From JAAZKA01 sp034926225 (GTDB taxonomy: Bacteria > Bacillota > Clostridia > Oscillospirales > QAMX01): a stretch of DNA of 64,000 nucleotides. Positions within the stretch are counted from its first letter, which is position 1. The number at the start of each line of letters is the position of its first letter. The position numbers and the translations under genes were made by a program. Below, one piece after another: positions 8,063 to 15,899 of the stretch. The notes beneath the pieces are model-generated. The model made no database searches. It was not told the DNA's origin and was given only the letters and a program-made list of their open reading frames with translations. The stretch covers positions 124,001-188,000 of the forward strand of contig JAYFRF010000007.1 of NCBI GenBank assembly GCA_034926225.1, read 5' to 3'.

Positions 8063-9081
8063 ATACGTATTATGCTCATATTGTGATGTTGTGATTTTTC
8101 TATTCTGTTAACTATTTTATCGATATTTATATTAACGAATGGTTTATTGTTTATTGTTCTTTCTAATGCTCCTTCCAGAAAACTTTTTTCCCACATAGTA
8201 AACTCATTTTTGCCTTGTCCTAGAATTGTAGACAGTAAAATATAGTCACGTTGTTTAAAAAACATATCAATATGGTTTAATTCGCTTAGCGGCAAACTAT
8301 TCTCTTGCAAGTATCCTGTCATAAATAAAGTTAATGAATTTTCAGCTTCATTTACTTTTAGACTGAGTTCCGAAGGGTTGCCACCTAATAAATAATAATA
8401 AATACATACAGCTATATCGCTTAGATACCACGAATATTCACATTCATCAAAATCAAAAATTTCAACATGATTATCACTCGTTATGTTATAATTTGAAAAA
8501 AGAAAATCCCCATGAGTTAAACCATAATTATAATTATTCTTATCTAAACAATCCAGTACTTTTAAAAACTCAATAAAACAATTGTATAATGAATTATTAT
8601 ACTTAAAAAATATATTCAGTCCATTTGTCAAATGTTGACTTTGCGAATGGCTTCTCCTTTTCATAACATTATATGGTTTATATTTGGTTGATATATTATG
8701 GATTTTACCCAATTGTCTGCCTATATGCTCTAAACGACAATCATCGTCACTTCGTTCTCTCCAACTAACCCCTTCAACAAAAGAGAATGCTATAATATAA
8801 TACTTTTCATTTTGTATGGATTGTTCGATAATCATCTGCTTAGACAACGAGGCAATAGGTCTATTAACATTAGCTCCTTGACTATTTAAGAATAACAAAA
8901 AATCAACTTCACTTACAAGCTCATCTCTACTACGGTGGTTGGGCGAAACTATTCTTAATATAAACGGACTACCACAATTCACTTTATATACTGTATTGTG
9001 TGATACTCCCAGAAATTCTACCGATACAGTTTCAATTGTATATAGCTTGCAAATATTCAATATATCTTGTTCTAAGAACAT
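8047..9081 (-). CDS. APH-family phosphotransferase (choline/aminoglycoside kinase-like)
   Basis: 344-residue protein with a protein-kinase-like phosphotransferase fold. The Brenner motif GLTHGDFLFSN (HGDxxxxN) and the metal-binding IFDFDEC segment are both present. The N-lobe has a VSHNTVYKV nucleotide-binding strand pair. Relatives phosphorylate small molecules such as homoserine, choline or aminoglycosides; the substrate is unknown. The ATG at 9081 is chosen over one 13 codons upstream because AGGAG lies 7 bases before it. Base composition and codon use are far more AT-rich than the flanking genes, so the gene is probably acquired. It lies downstream of a NUDIX gene in the same cassette, and its last codons are inside a repeat also found after that NUDIX gene. 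Confidence 0.85.
   Translation of the reverse strand: MFLEQDILNICKLYTIETVSVEFLGVSHNTVYKVNCGSPFILRIVSPNHRSRDELVSEVDFLLFLNSQGANVNRPIASLSKQMIIEQSIQNEKYYIIAFSFVEGVSWRERSDDDCRLEHIGRQLGKIHNISTKYKPYNVMKRRSHSQSQHLTNGLNIFFKYNNSLYNCFIEFLKVLDCLDKNNYNYGLTHGDFLFSNYNITSDNHVEIFDFDECEYSWYLSDIAVCIYYYLLGGNPSELSLKVNEAENSLTLFMTGYLQENSLPLSELNHIDMFFKQRDYILLSTILGQGKNEFTMWEKSFLEGALERTINNKPFVNINIDKIVNRIEKSQHHNMSIIRIKNTR
8049..8080. repeat. Cassette repeat, copy 1
   Basis: 32 bp starting AGCGGGTATT and ending ATTATGCTCATA. It matches copy 2 at 9123-9155 in direct orientation with about three mismatches and one gap. It covers the 3' end of the phosphotransferase gene and part of a terminator. Confidence 0.75.
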
Positions 9082-9122
9082 TTCAAATCTCCTGTTATAT
9101 AACTCGCCTCGCTCATCCAAAA

Positions 9123-9155
9123 AGCGGGTATTGTATGATACGGATTATGCTCATA
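9123..9155. repeat. Cassette repeat, copy 2
   Basis: 33 bp matching 8049-8080 in the same orientation. It starts 3 bases beyond the NUDIX stop codon, as copy 1 sits at the 3' end of the phosphotransferase. The ATTATGCTCAT segment extends into a dyad, ATTATG-CT-CATAAT. Confidence 0.75.
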
Positions 9156-9158
9156 ATC

Positions 9159-9620
9159 TTACATGGAAATAATGCTACGCAGTAACTTTTCATTCAGTTC
9201 ATAAAGTGCAATTTTTTGATCCATATAATAAATTAAGTTGTATGCCTCATCGTATGTTAACCATTTTACATCCGTATGTTCTTCAGATAGGGTTATTTTT
9301 CCGTCAAATGGCATAGCAAAAAAATACATTGGTACTACAACCACGCTATTACCCCAAGCTTTTCTGGCTGTGTTACTAAAAATATTATCAGGTAAATAGC
9401 TTATACTTTCTAACAAGTAAAGGGGTAATTTTTCTTTTATCCCAGCTTCTTCGAGAATTTCACGACGAGCGCCTTCTTCAACGGTCTCCTTATTTTCTAA
9501 TCCGCCGCAAACACCTTGCCAACAAAACGGCATATCTGCTCTTTGAAAAATTGCATATTCATAACATTCTTTATTCTTCCGAAACAAAAAAATGTGCGCC
9601 TGTTTGGGTTGCCTTGCCAT
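9159..9620 (-). CDS. NUDIX hydrolase
   Basis: 153-residue NUDIX hydrolase with a complete Nudix box, GX5EX7REUXEEXGU, beginning GGLENKETVEEG and ending REILEEAGI. The box coordinates the metal for cleavage of nucleoside-diphosphate-linked substrates. Its size suits a housecleaning NTP pyrophosphatase (MutT/dATP pyrophosphohydrolase-like). The ATG at 9620 has AGGT 9 bases upstream; longer in-frame starts lack a good site. A TATAAT sequence lies just upstream of the ribosome-binding site, so the gene probably begins the cassette transcript. AT-rich like the downstream phosphotransferase and unlike its neighbours. The substrate is unknown. Confidence 0.88.
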   Translation of the reverse strand: MARQPKQAHIFLFRKNKECYEYAIFQRADMPFCWQGVCGGLENKETVEEGARREILEEAGIKEKLPLYLLESISYLPDNIFSNTARKAWGNSVVVVPMYFFAMPFDGKITLSEEHTDVKWLTYDEAYNLIYYMDQKIALYELNEKLLRSIISM

Positions 9621-9679
9621 AGCTGTTCTACCTCGCATTATATATAATCTTAATATGAAACTTTTCACCATTTTCAAAC

Positions 9680-9705
9680 AGGACGCCGCGATTTTGCGAC
9701 GTCCT
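9680..9705 (-). terminator. Weak terminator or hairpin after the sugar isomerase pair
   Basis: AGGACGCCGC (9680-9689) pairs with GCGACGTCCT (9696-9705), one mismatch, six-base loop. On the minus strand only a short, interrupted T-run follows. It marks the right edge of the AT-rich island. Confidence 0.45.
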
Positions 9706-9716
9706 CTCATACTTCC

Positions 9717-10487
9717 TTATACTCTCGCGCGGGCCATCGCATCGGCGAATTCCAGCATCTCCCGCGCGGGGTTATCCCCCATACGCGGCTCCGCGACGAC
9801 GAGTCCGTCATACCCGATCGCCCGCAGCGCGTCGAAGAACCCCCGATAGTCCACACCGTCGAGAGGTGCAGGGGTACGGCGTCCGACCGGGTGCGCAATA
9901 TGCGTATGGGCGAGGATCCCTTTATAATTCGCGATCGCGGACAGCCGTTCCCCGACAAGCAGGAAATGGTAGTAGTCCACGAGCAGGCGAATATTCGGGC
10001 GGTCACATTCCCGCACGTAATCGGCAGCCTCGGCCGAGGTATTCAGGATGTTGCACTCGTTAAAGTTTAACGGCTCAACCACGACGGTGAAGCCGTACGG
10101 TTCGATACGCTTTGACAGCAGCCGCAGAAAAGCGATGATACGCGCCCGCGCGGCATCCCGGTCGTACCCTTCAGGCACACGCCGGTATCCGCCGGAGCCG
10201 AACACAAGGATTTTCATGCCCACCGCCGCAAGACACGGCAGTACCCGGTCAAAATAGGCGTTTGTCTGCACAAAATCCGGGTCATCATACAGTGAAAACC
10301 CACCGATCAGACTGTTACAGGTCTCCATCCGTATCCCGGAGTCACGGATACGGGCAAGGTTCTCCCGCAGCTCCTCCTCCGACCAGGCACAGACCGCCCC
10401 GACACTCATCTCCATATACGGAATCCCCGCGCTTTGCAGCATCGGGAGCTTATCCGGCCCCGCGCAGAAACCAATTTTCACGCTCAT
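9717..10487 (-). CDS. Xylose-isomerase-like TIM-barrel sugar epimerase/isomerase
   Basis: 256-residue member of the AP-endonuclease-2/xylose isomerase-like barrel family. The expected metal-site strands are visible: VVVEPLNFNECNI (glutamate), RLLVDYYHFLL (aspartate and histidine), HTHIAHPVG (histidine) and YDGLVVAEPRM (glutamate). Such enzymes epimerise or isomerise keto sugars, inosose or sugar phosphates. The start overlaps the stop of the upstream paralogue by 4 bases. The two look like a recent duplication in the same operon; keeping both suggests successive isomerisation steps or a heteromer. The substrate is unknown. Confidence 0.88.
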   Translation of the reverse strand: MSVKIGFCAGPDKLPMLQSAGIPYMEMSVGAVCAWSEEELRENLARIRDSGIRMETCNSLIGGFSLYDDPDFVQTNAYFDRVLPCLAAVGMKILVFGSGGYRRVPEGYDRDAARARIIAFLRLLSKRIEPYGFTVVVEPLNFNECNILNTSAEAADYVRECDRPNIRLLVDYYHFLLVGERLSAIANYKGILAHTHIAHPVGRRTPAPLDGVDYRGFFDALRAIGYDGLVVAEPRMGDNPAREMLEFADAMARARV

Positions 10488-11263
10488 TTCGAAAATGCCT
10501 CCTTTATCGCTGCGTCCATCACCGTCTTAAACCCGCGAACGCTTTCTTCTAAGTCTCCCTTTACGACCACTTCCGCAACGATTGCGCCGTCATAACCGCC
10601 AAGCCGCAGCGCGCGCACGCACGCCGTTACATCAAACGCATCCCCCGGCGCGGGCGTATGTCCGTGGATCGGGTTTGCGATATGCGTATGCGCCAGAATA
10701 TCCCCGTACCCCGGCAGTACATCCAAGCGCTCCCCTTCGTACAGCAGGTGCCAGAAATCAATCAGCAGCTTTAAATTCGGCAGCTTTAAGTCCCGTACAT
10801 ATGCCGCCGCCTCCGCCGAGCTCGTCAGGATGTTGCACGAACGAACCGGCAGATGCTCAAGCACCGTCACGATGCCGTAGGGCATCGTCATCTCCGACAG
10901 CAGCCGCAGAAAGGCATAGATCCGCGCTTTCGCTTCCTCCCGCTCCATCCCCTCCGGCACCTTCCGGTAGCCGCCGGAGCCAAAGACGACTTTATTCACG
11001 CCAAACGACGCAAGTTCGGGCAGCACCCGTTCCAAATGCGCGCGCGTTTTCACAAAGTTCGCATCCTCATACAGAGAAAAACCGCCGATCAGGCAGTTGA
11101 CCGACTCAAACGCCACGCTCGAGCCGGCAAGTCTTTTCCGAAAGTCCTCCCGCTCAGTGTCCGTCAGATTTTCAAGCTGCGCGACGGATAGTTCAATATT
11201 ATCTATCCCGCATCGCTCAAGGATATAAAGCCGCTCAGGGGGACAACAAAATCCAAGTTTCAT
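10484..11263 (-). CDS. Xylose-isomerase-like TIM-barrel sugar epimerase/isomerase (paralogue)
   Basis: 259 residues, closely similar along its length to the downstream protein. Both share a CNSLIGGFSLYDD or CLIGGFSLYED segment near residue 60 and FGSGGYRxVPEG near 105. Metal-site strands are TVLEHLPVRSCNI, KLLIDFWHLLYEG, HTHIANP and YDGAIVAEVVV. The downstream copy's EPLN is EHLP here, so substrate contacts may differ. An AGGAGG-type site precedes the ATG. It begins a two-gene transcript just downstream of the mannitol-dehydrogenase-like gene, separated by a weak hairpin, and is probably in the same catabolic pathway. Confidence 0.88.
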   Translation of the reverse strand: MKLGFCCPPERLYILERCGIDNIELSVAQLENLTDTEREDFRKRLAGSSVAFESVNCLIGGFSLYEDANFVKTRAHLERVLPELASFGVNKVVFGSGGYRKVPEGMEREEAKARIYAFLRLLSEMTMPYGIVTVLEHLPVRSCNILTSSAEAAAYVRDLKLPNLKLLIDFWHLLYEGERLDVLPGYGDILAHTHIANPIHGHTPAPGDAFDVTACVRALRLGGYDGAIVAEVVVKGDLEESVRGFKTVMDAAIKEAFSK

Positions 11264-11310
11264 GGATCGATTCCTCCTATTATGTATATAGCAAGTCCGC
11301 TATTTTATCC

Positions 11311-11363
11311 AATAAAATCCAAAGCCCCTCCCGAGATCGCGTAACCGTAATCTAAGAAGGGGC
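11311..11363 (-). terminator. Possible weak terminator after the mannitol dehydrogenase-like gene
   Basis: GCCCCT (11324-11329) and AGGGGC (11358-11363) can pair across a long loop. On the minus strand TTTGGATTTTATT follows. The large loop makes this a low-confidence call. Confidence 0.35.
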
Positions 11364-11376
11364 AAAGCAGTATTAT

Positions 11377-12933
11377 TTATGCATCAATCGCGGCACGGAC
11401 GGCTCCCGGGCCTTTGAACATCGCGTCGGTCAGAGCGCACAGCTCGTCTAGGACGTCTTTTTCTTCAAACAGATTGCGACCGAAGACAGCCGCGCTCGAA
11501 AGCAGCGGACGGAACGCGTCCTCCGCTCTTGCCCCGGCCTTCGCCGCGTTGCCGCAGGCGATTAAGGTGTCGCGGATCGGGTCATCCTCAAGCTGGTACT
11601 CCACACCGGCGTCATCGACGCCCGCGCAATAACGCAGGAAGCCTGCAACCGGCTTTAAAATCACGGACAGCTTGCAAGGACAGACGCCGCGCTCACGCGC
11701 TTCCCAATAGGTCTCCATCAGGCGGGGCATAATCTTCGTCGAAGCGTTCAAGGCGATACGCATCGGATCATCCGGGATGTTCGGGTTATTTAAGCGGTCA
11801 AAGGTGTCCGCGATGAAGTCCGCCGGATCAATCGCCGCCGGACGCTCGATGACGCCGCGCACGATGTCCATGATCGCCGTGATGATCTCGACGAGCTTCT
11901 TATCCTGCATGCACTTATAAATACCGTACGCGCCGCGGTTGCCCAAAAGCACGCCCAGCGAGGCAAACGTCGTGTGGCTCATGTTTAAGATGCGCAGCTT
12001 CATATCCTCGTACTTCTTGACGTCGGCGAAGTTCGGGCACATAAACACGCCCTTCGCGCGGTCAAACGCCGGACGGCCGCCGGGGAAGACGTCTTCGATC
12101 GCCCAGTAACGGTTCTCCTCGGTCACGACGACGGAGGACTCGAGGTTCATTTCCGCCATACGCGCCTTGACCACGTCGTCCGGAGAGACGGCGATGCGGT
12201 CGATCATCGTATTCGGGAAGCCGACCTGCGCCGGGTCTGAAAGGTACGCCAAAAATCCCTTCGGCGCAAAGCCCTTTTCTTCCCACGCGCGCGCCATCGT
12301 ACGCAGTACCGCGCCGGTGAAGAAGCCGTTCTTTGAGAAGTTCGTACAGCTCACCATCGAAAACTTCAGCCCCGCGTTAAAACGCTCCAGAAGGAAACGC
12401 GCCCACTTACCGGGGTCGGAGGTGTAGGTGCCGTTCTCCATGTCCGCGAGGACCTTCGGTGCGGTCGGCGTCGCAAACTCGCCGCCGGAGTAAGTCATGC
12501 CGTACACAATTTCGGGCGCGTTGATCGTCGCAAACTGGACGCGCGGGTCACGCGCGTAGGCCAAAAGCTCCTGCCAGTCGTCAGACTCCGTCGTACTTTC
12601 AAGAAACAGCGCGCGGGTGATCGCACCCTGAATCTTCGGGGTAGCCTGCCCCTTCTTGTTGCCGTAGATGATCTGGGTTACGAGCATATCGGAAGCCTTG
12701 AGGCTATCGTAATACGCACGGGAGAAAGTTTCGGTGCCGGCGATGACGCCCGACGCCGCGCCGCACTCCAGAAGATCCTGCATGATATCAGCGAAGTGGC
12801 CAAATCCCATGCGTCCCATCGAGAAGCAGATTGCCGTCACCGGCAGGTTTACACGGTCATACTTTGGCAAAAGTGCGCCCTTGCCTTCCCAAAATGCGGT
12901 ATCGTTTAAGAGGCTTTGGTTTAATGTACTCAT
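11377..12933 (-). CDS. Mannitol dehydrogenase-family polyol/uronate oxidoreductase (fructuronate reductase-like)
   Basis: 518-residue long-chain polyol dehydrogenase. The family signature is present: PNTMIDRI at 240-247 and the catalytic K-N-H triad in KLRILNMSH (K312, N317, H320). The enzymes interconvert ketoses or ketouronates with polyols or aldonates using NAD(P)(H) (mannitol 2-dehydrogenase, fructuronate and tagaturonate reductase). The length fits UxuB or UxaB-like members, and nearby isomerase genes favour uronate metabolism, but the substrate is inference. The ATG at 12933 has AAAGGAG upstream; an in-frame extension to 13002 overlaps the promoter and is rejected. Divergent from a NagA-like gene. 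Confidence 0.87.
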   Translation of the reverse strand: MSTLNQSLLNDTAFWEGKGALLPKYDRVNLPVTAICFSMGRMGFGHFADIMQDLLECGAASGVIAGTETFSRAYYDSLKASDMLVTQIIYGNKKGQATPKIQGAITRALFLESTTESDDWQELLAYARDPRVQFATINAPEIVYGMTYSGGEFATPTAPKVLADMENGTYTSDPGKWARFLLERFNAGLKFSMVSCTNFSKNGFFTGAVLRTMARAWEEKGFAPKGFLAYLSDPAQVGFPNTMIDRIAVSPDDVVKARMAEMNLESSVVVTEENRYWAIEDVFPGGRPAFDRAKGVFMCPNFADVKKYEDMKLRILNMSHTTFASLGVLLGNRGAYGIYKCMQDKKLVEIITAIMDIVRGVIERPAAIDPADFIADTFDRLNNPNIPDDPMRIALNASTKIMPRLMETYWEARERGVCPCKLSVILKPVAGFLRYCAGVDDAGVEYQLEDDPIRDTLIACGNAAKAGARAEDAFRPLLSSAAVFGRNLFEEKDVLDELCALTDAMFKGPGAVRAAIDA

Positions 12934-12973
12934 TTTAAATACTCCTTTGGTGTTGTCTTGCCATACTTTTTGT

Positions 12974-13002
12974 ATTGTACCATTCCCCGACGCGAAATGC
13001 AA
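12974..13002 (-). promoter_or_regulatory. Promoter of the mannitol dehydrogenase-like gene
   Basis: On the minus strand TTGCAT (13002-12997), 17-base spacer, TACAAT (12979-12974), about 40 bases before the start codon. Confidence 0.8.
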
Positions 13003-13041
13003 GTATTTTACGCCGGTTTTTTCTGTTCTTCACGGTTTTTG

Positions 13042-13070
13042 TTGACAGAACGTTCTCTTTGCGTTAAACT
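13042..13070 (+). promoter_or_regulatory. Promoter of the NagA-like gene with embedded operator-like palindrome
   Basis: TTGACA (13042-13047), 17-base spacer, TAAACT (13065-13070). The spacer contains AGAACGTTCT (13047-13056), a CG-centred palindrome where a repressor could block polymerase. Confidence 0.7.
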
Positions 13071-13101
13071 TGTGTCAACTCATATGAATAAGGGGGTACT
13101 T

Positions 13102-14304
13102 ATGCTCGCTGTTCTGCACGCTAATCTGATTCTGCCAAACGGCGTAATCCCAGACGGTATGCTGCTTTGCGACCAAGGTCAAATTCTGTACGCCGGTGCC
13201 GGTACGGATATCCCCGCCGATGCCGACATCCTCAATGCCCACGGACTTTTCGCCGGCCCCGGCTTTGTCGACGTCCACTGCCACGGCGGCGGCCTCTATT
13301 CCGCCGGCGACAACCCCGCCGAATTCGCGCGGTATCATCTCCTGCGCGGCACGACCTCCGTCCTCGCGACGCTCTCCTATGGTGAGGAGCCATCGGCGAG
13401 GCTTATCCGGGCATGCCGCATCCGCGACGCTATGCCGGACTGCCCGTCCATCCTCGGCATCCATCTCGAAGGCCCGTTTAAGAACCCCTCCTTTGGTTTC
13501 CCCGGGAAATACCAGACGCCTGTGTCCGTCGAATATGCCCAGGCGCTTTTTGATGCCTGCGGCGGCGCGGCGCGGATGATGATGGTCTCCCCCGACGCGC
13601 CGGATATCGAGCCCATCCTTGCCCTCACGCACACGCACGGCATCCGACTCGCCGCCGGTCACGGTGACTGCACGCGCGAGCAGTACGCGCTTTTGAAGCG
13701 CTACGGTCTCGTCAACGCCACGCACCACTACGACGCCTCCGGAGACTATACCGAGCTTATGGGCATCCGCAAGGTGGGGCTGGACGAACTGGTCGATCTC
13801 GACGACGATGTATACGCCGAAATCATCCCCGACCACATCGCCATGCATGTCGCCCCCGAGCGCATCCGCCTGTGCGTCCGCTGCAAGGGCGTACATCGCG
13901 TGATTGTCATCACCGACGCGGTGCCGTCCGTCTGGAACGCTGACGACGAGCCGGACCTGTCCAGGATGCGTCCGTCCGATGATCCAGGCCAAGCGCCTAA
14001 GGGTGCGGCGTATAGCGCCCCTAAGGGCGCGACGCACAGCGCCGACGACTGCGACATCCACTGGGTAAATGGTAAGCTCGACGGAAGCGAGCTGAACATG
14101 GCCAAAGCCTGCTACAATATGAAACGCCACGCGCTGCTCGATACGCCGACCGTCTGGCGCATGGCAAGCGAAAACCCCGCCCGCATGCTCGGCGTCGAAC
14201 AGCGCGTCGGGCAGCTGATTCCCGGTGCGGATGCCGATATCGTTCTTGCGGACGAGGATTTTAATGTCGAAAGTGTTGTTTTAAAAGGAAGAATTGCTGT
14301 TTGA
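13102..14304 (+). CDS. N-acetylglucosamine-6-phosphate deacetylase-like amidohydrolase
   Basis: 400-residue NagA-type amidohydrolase. Features in order: H59 and H61 in VDVHCH, the metal-ligand glutamate E123 in IHLEGPF, H187 in AAGHGDC, H208/H209 in NATHHYD, DHIAMHV (244-250), catalytic D272 in VITDAVPS, and GKLDGSELNMAKA near 324-336. NagA removes acetate from GlcNAc-6-phosphate; this divergent member may act on another acetylated sugar. The ATG at 13102 follows AGGGGG; the ATG at 13084 lacks a site. An unusual insertion (about residues 281-318) lies just after the catalytic aspartate and contains a tandem APKGAAYS/APKGATHS duplication. Confidence 0.87.
   Translation: MLAVLHANLILPNGVIPDGMLLCDQGQILYAGAGTDIPADADILNAHGLFAGPGFVDVHCHGGGLYSAGDNPAEFARYHLLRGTTSVLATLSYGEEPSARLIRACRIRDAMPDCPSILGIHLEGPFKNPSFGFPGKYQTPVSVEYAQALFDACGGAARMMMVSPDAPDIEPILALTHTHGIRLAAGHGDCTREQYALLKRYGLVNATHHYDASGDYTELMGIRKVGLDELVDLDDDVYAEIIPDHIAMHVAPERIRLCVRCKGVHRVIVITDAVPSVWNADDEPDLSRMRPSDDPGQAPKGAAYSAPKGATHSADDCDIHWVNGKLDGSELNMAKACYNMKRHALLDTPTVWRMASENPARMLGVEQRVGQLIPGADADIVLADEDFNVESVVLKGRIAV
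13991..14042 (+). repeat. In-frame tandem GC-rich repeat inside the NagA-like gene
   Basis: Two near-identical units, each built on AGCGCC-CTAAGGG-GCG-CG, run head to tail and encode APKGAAYS and APKGATHS. The second unit contains the palindrome GCGCCCCTAAGGGCGC. The length preserves the reading frame. Confidence 0.65.
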
Positions 14305-14325
14305 CTTTCGTCTAATATTATAAAG

Positions 14326-15105
14326 CTATACGGAAGCTCCCGCTATGGGCGCGTCGATGTGCAGCTTTAAAAAATAATAGGGGTTCTTCCCGATCATCTC
14401 CACGCCATGCCGCAGCACCGCGTTCGAATCCAACAGATACGCGTCGGCGGCGAGCACCTTTCCCCGCGCAATCTCGTCTGTCTCCAAAAGCGCTTCCATC
14501 CGCGCATACGCCTGATCGCCGTAGCGGTTGATGCCGTGGCGATGAACGGACATATCGAAACGCCTATGTGCGGCATCCTCCATATGGTACACCCAAGGCT
14601 CCGGCAGCAGTGCGTACGGCGCGTGTGCGACCTCCTCCACGCCGTGCATGAACGTCATTGGCCCCATACCGCAGCCGAGCATCAGGATTTTACCGCCCAC
14701 TCCGGGAAGCCTCCGGTATGGCGAGTTCTCACCGACCGGCGTATGATCGTTTTCATGCCCGGCGGTCAGCTCCTCCGCCCTTTCGCCGCGTGCACAGACG
14801 GAATGCGTGGGATGGATACTGCGTATGACACCCGGAAGGTGCCGAAACATCTCCGGCAGCAGTCCCACACACACCGGTGTATCATAATACGACCAGTTCG
14901 GCTGATCGAACTTCACCGTCGCGTACGACAACGCCGGTAAAAGAAGCGTTCCGCGCGCGCCGAGCGCGTCCTGTATCGCGTTCAGCACATACTCAGGCGC
15001 CTCCCCGGTGCCGAGCGCTTTCATCGACGAATGCATCAGGACCGTATCGCCATCGCGTATTCCCAGCGCATGAAGTTCCTTAATTATGCGGTCGCGGATT
15101 TCCAT
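14326..15105 (-). CDS. AAC(3)-family N-acetyltransferase
   Basis: 259-residue protein of the aminoglycoside 3-N-acetyltransferase (Antibiotic_NAT) family, which transfers acetyl from acetyl-CoA to amino groups. Family segments seen are VLMHSSMKALG near 23-33, GTLLLPALS, the catalytic-region RSIHPTHSVCARG and MLGCGMGPMTFMH. Many chromosomal members are not resistance enzymes and acetylate amino sugars or peptides, so resistance should not be assumed. Monocistronic, with its own promoter divergent from an ABC exporter. Its closest neighbours are sugar-amine genes (NagA-like), which fits amino-sugar acetylation, but this is inference. Confidence 0.85.
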   Translation of the reverse strand: MEIRDRIIKELHALGIRDGDTVLMHSSMKALGTGEAPEYVLNAIQDALGARGTLLLPALSYATVKFDQPNWSYYDTPVCVGLLPEMFRHLPGVIRSIHPTHSVCARGERAEELTAGHENDHTPVGENSPYRRLPGVGGKILMLGCGMGPMTFMHGVEEVAHAPYALLPEPWVYHMEDAAHRRFDMSVHRHGINRYGDQAYARMEALLETDEIARGKVLAADAYLLDSNAVLRHGVEMIGKNPYYFLKLHIDAPIAGASV

Positions 15106-15147
15106 AAGTATCTGTCTCCTTGATCGTTATTCATAAGAGTTGTCCTT

Positions 15148-15176
15148 ATTGTACTCCAATCCATGACAGAAAGCAA
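15148..15176 (-). promoter_or_regulatory. Promoter of the AAC(3)-like gene
   Basis: On the minus strand TTGCTT (15176-15171), 17-base spacer, TACAAT (15153-15148). Confidence 0.75.
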
Positions 15177-15185
15177 GTGTGTACC

Positions 15186-15899
15186 ATGAAAATGCTCGAC
15201 ATCCAACACGTTTCCAAACAGTACGGCAAGGTGCTTGCCAATCACGACATCAGCTTTGAAGTCGATTCCGGACAGATCGCCATTCTGATGGGCCCCAACG
15301 GCGCGGGCAAATCGACGATCATCAAATGCATAGCTGGGCTTCTCCGCTTCGACGGCCAGATCACCATCGGCGGCTATCCCAACAAGTCCCTCGCATCAAA
15401 GCGCCTGCTTGGCTATATCCCCGAGATGCCCGCTCTGTACGAGGCGCTCACCGTCTCCGAGCATCTCGAATTCGTGCGACGCGCCTACCGCATCCCGGAT
15501 GACCCCGCCTACCGCGATCATCTGCTCGAGCGCTTCGCCCTCTATGAGAAGCGCGACGCGCTGGCAAACGAGCTTTCCAAAGGCATGCAGCAGAAGCTCT
15601 CCATCATCTGCGCGCTGATCCATCGCCCGAAGCTGGTTATCTTCGACGAGCCGATGGTCGGACTGGACCCTTACGCGATCAAGGAGATCAAAGCCCTCTT
15701 CCGCGAGCTGCGCGACGAGGGCGCCGCCATCCTCATATCAACCCATATGATCGACAGCGTGGAGAACTACTGGGACGTTGTCCACATCATGAACAAAGGT
15801 GAATTCGCCGCGACGCGCCACAACCGTCCCGACGAAACGCAGGAGCAGTCGCTCGAGGAGCTGTTCTTCTCGATCACGGGAGAGGGGAAGGACGCATGA
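15186..15899 (+). CDS. ABC transporter ATP-binding protein
   Basis: 237-residue ABC ATPase. Walker A GPNGAGKST is at 36-44, the signature LSKGMQQKL and Walker B LVIFDEPMVGLD follow in the usual order, and the H-loop is in ISTHMID. The single-domain, exporter-type ATPase pairs with the permease whose start overlaps its stop by 4 bases (ATGA). The ATG at 15186 is the first that leaves a normal N-terminus; the upstream ribosome-binding site is weak, and an ATG two codons later is a possible alternative. The cargo is unknown; lipid, peptide and antibiotic exporters all use this layout. Confidence 0.92.
   Translation: MKMLDIQHVSKQYGKVLANHDISFEVDSGQIAILMGPNGAGKSTIIKCIAGLLRFDGQITIGGYPNKSLASKRLLGYIPEMPALYEALTVSEHLEFVRRAYRIPDDPAYRDHLLERFALYEKRDALANELSKGMQQKLSIICALIHRPKLVIFDEPMVGLDPYAIKEIKALFRELRDEGAAILISTHMIDSVENYWDVVHIMNKGEFAATRHNRPDETQEQSLEELFFSITGEGKDA

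Larger units (their letters stand above)
8063..9679. other. AT-rich accessory island
   Basis: The phosphotransferase and NUDIX genes sit in a stretch far richer in A and T than the surrounding GC-rich chromosome. Composition changes abruptly near the terminator at 8017-8062 and again near the hairpin at 9680-9705. No transposase or integrase is present. Horizontal acquisition is the simplest reading. Confidence 0.7.

Noticed and set aside
8063..9679. Calling the AT-rich island an insertion sequence or transposon
   Set aside because: No transposase, no terminal inverted repeats at both ends and no target duplication were found.
13075..14130. 351-codon minus-strand frame opposite the NagA-like gene
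   Set aside because: Composition is repetitive and it has no family match; the plus-strand gene has all the NagA motifs.
14326..15105. Calling the AAC(3)-like gene an antibiotic-resistance determinant
   Set aside because: Many chromosomal family members are not resistance enzymes, and nothing nearby indicates a resistance element.
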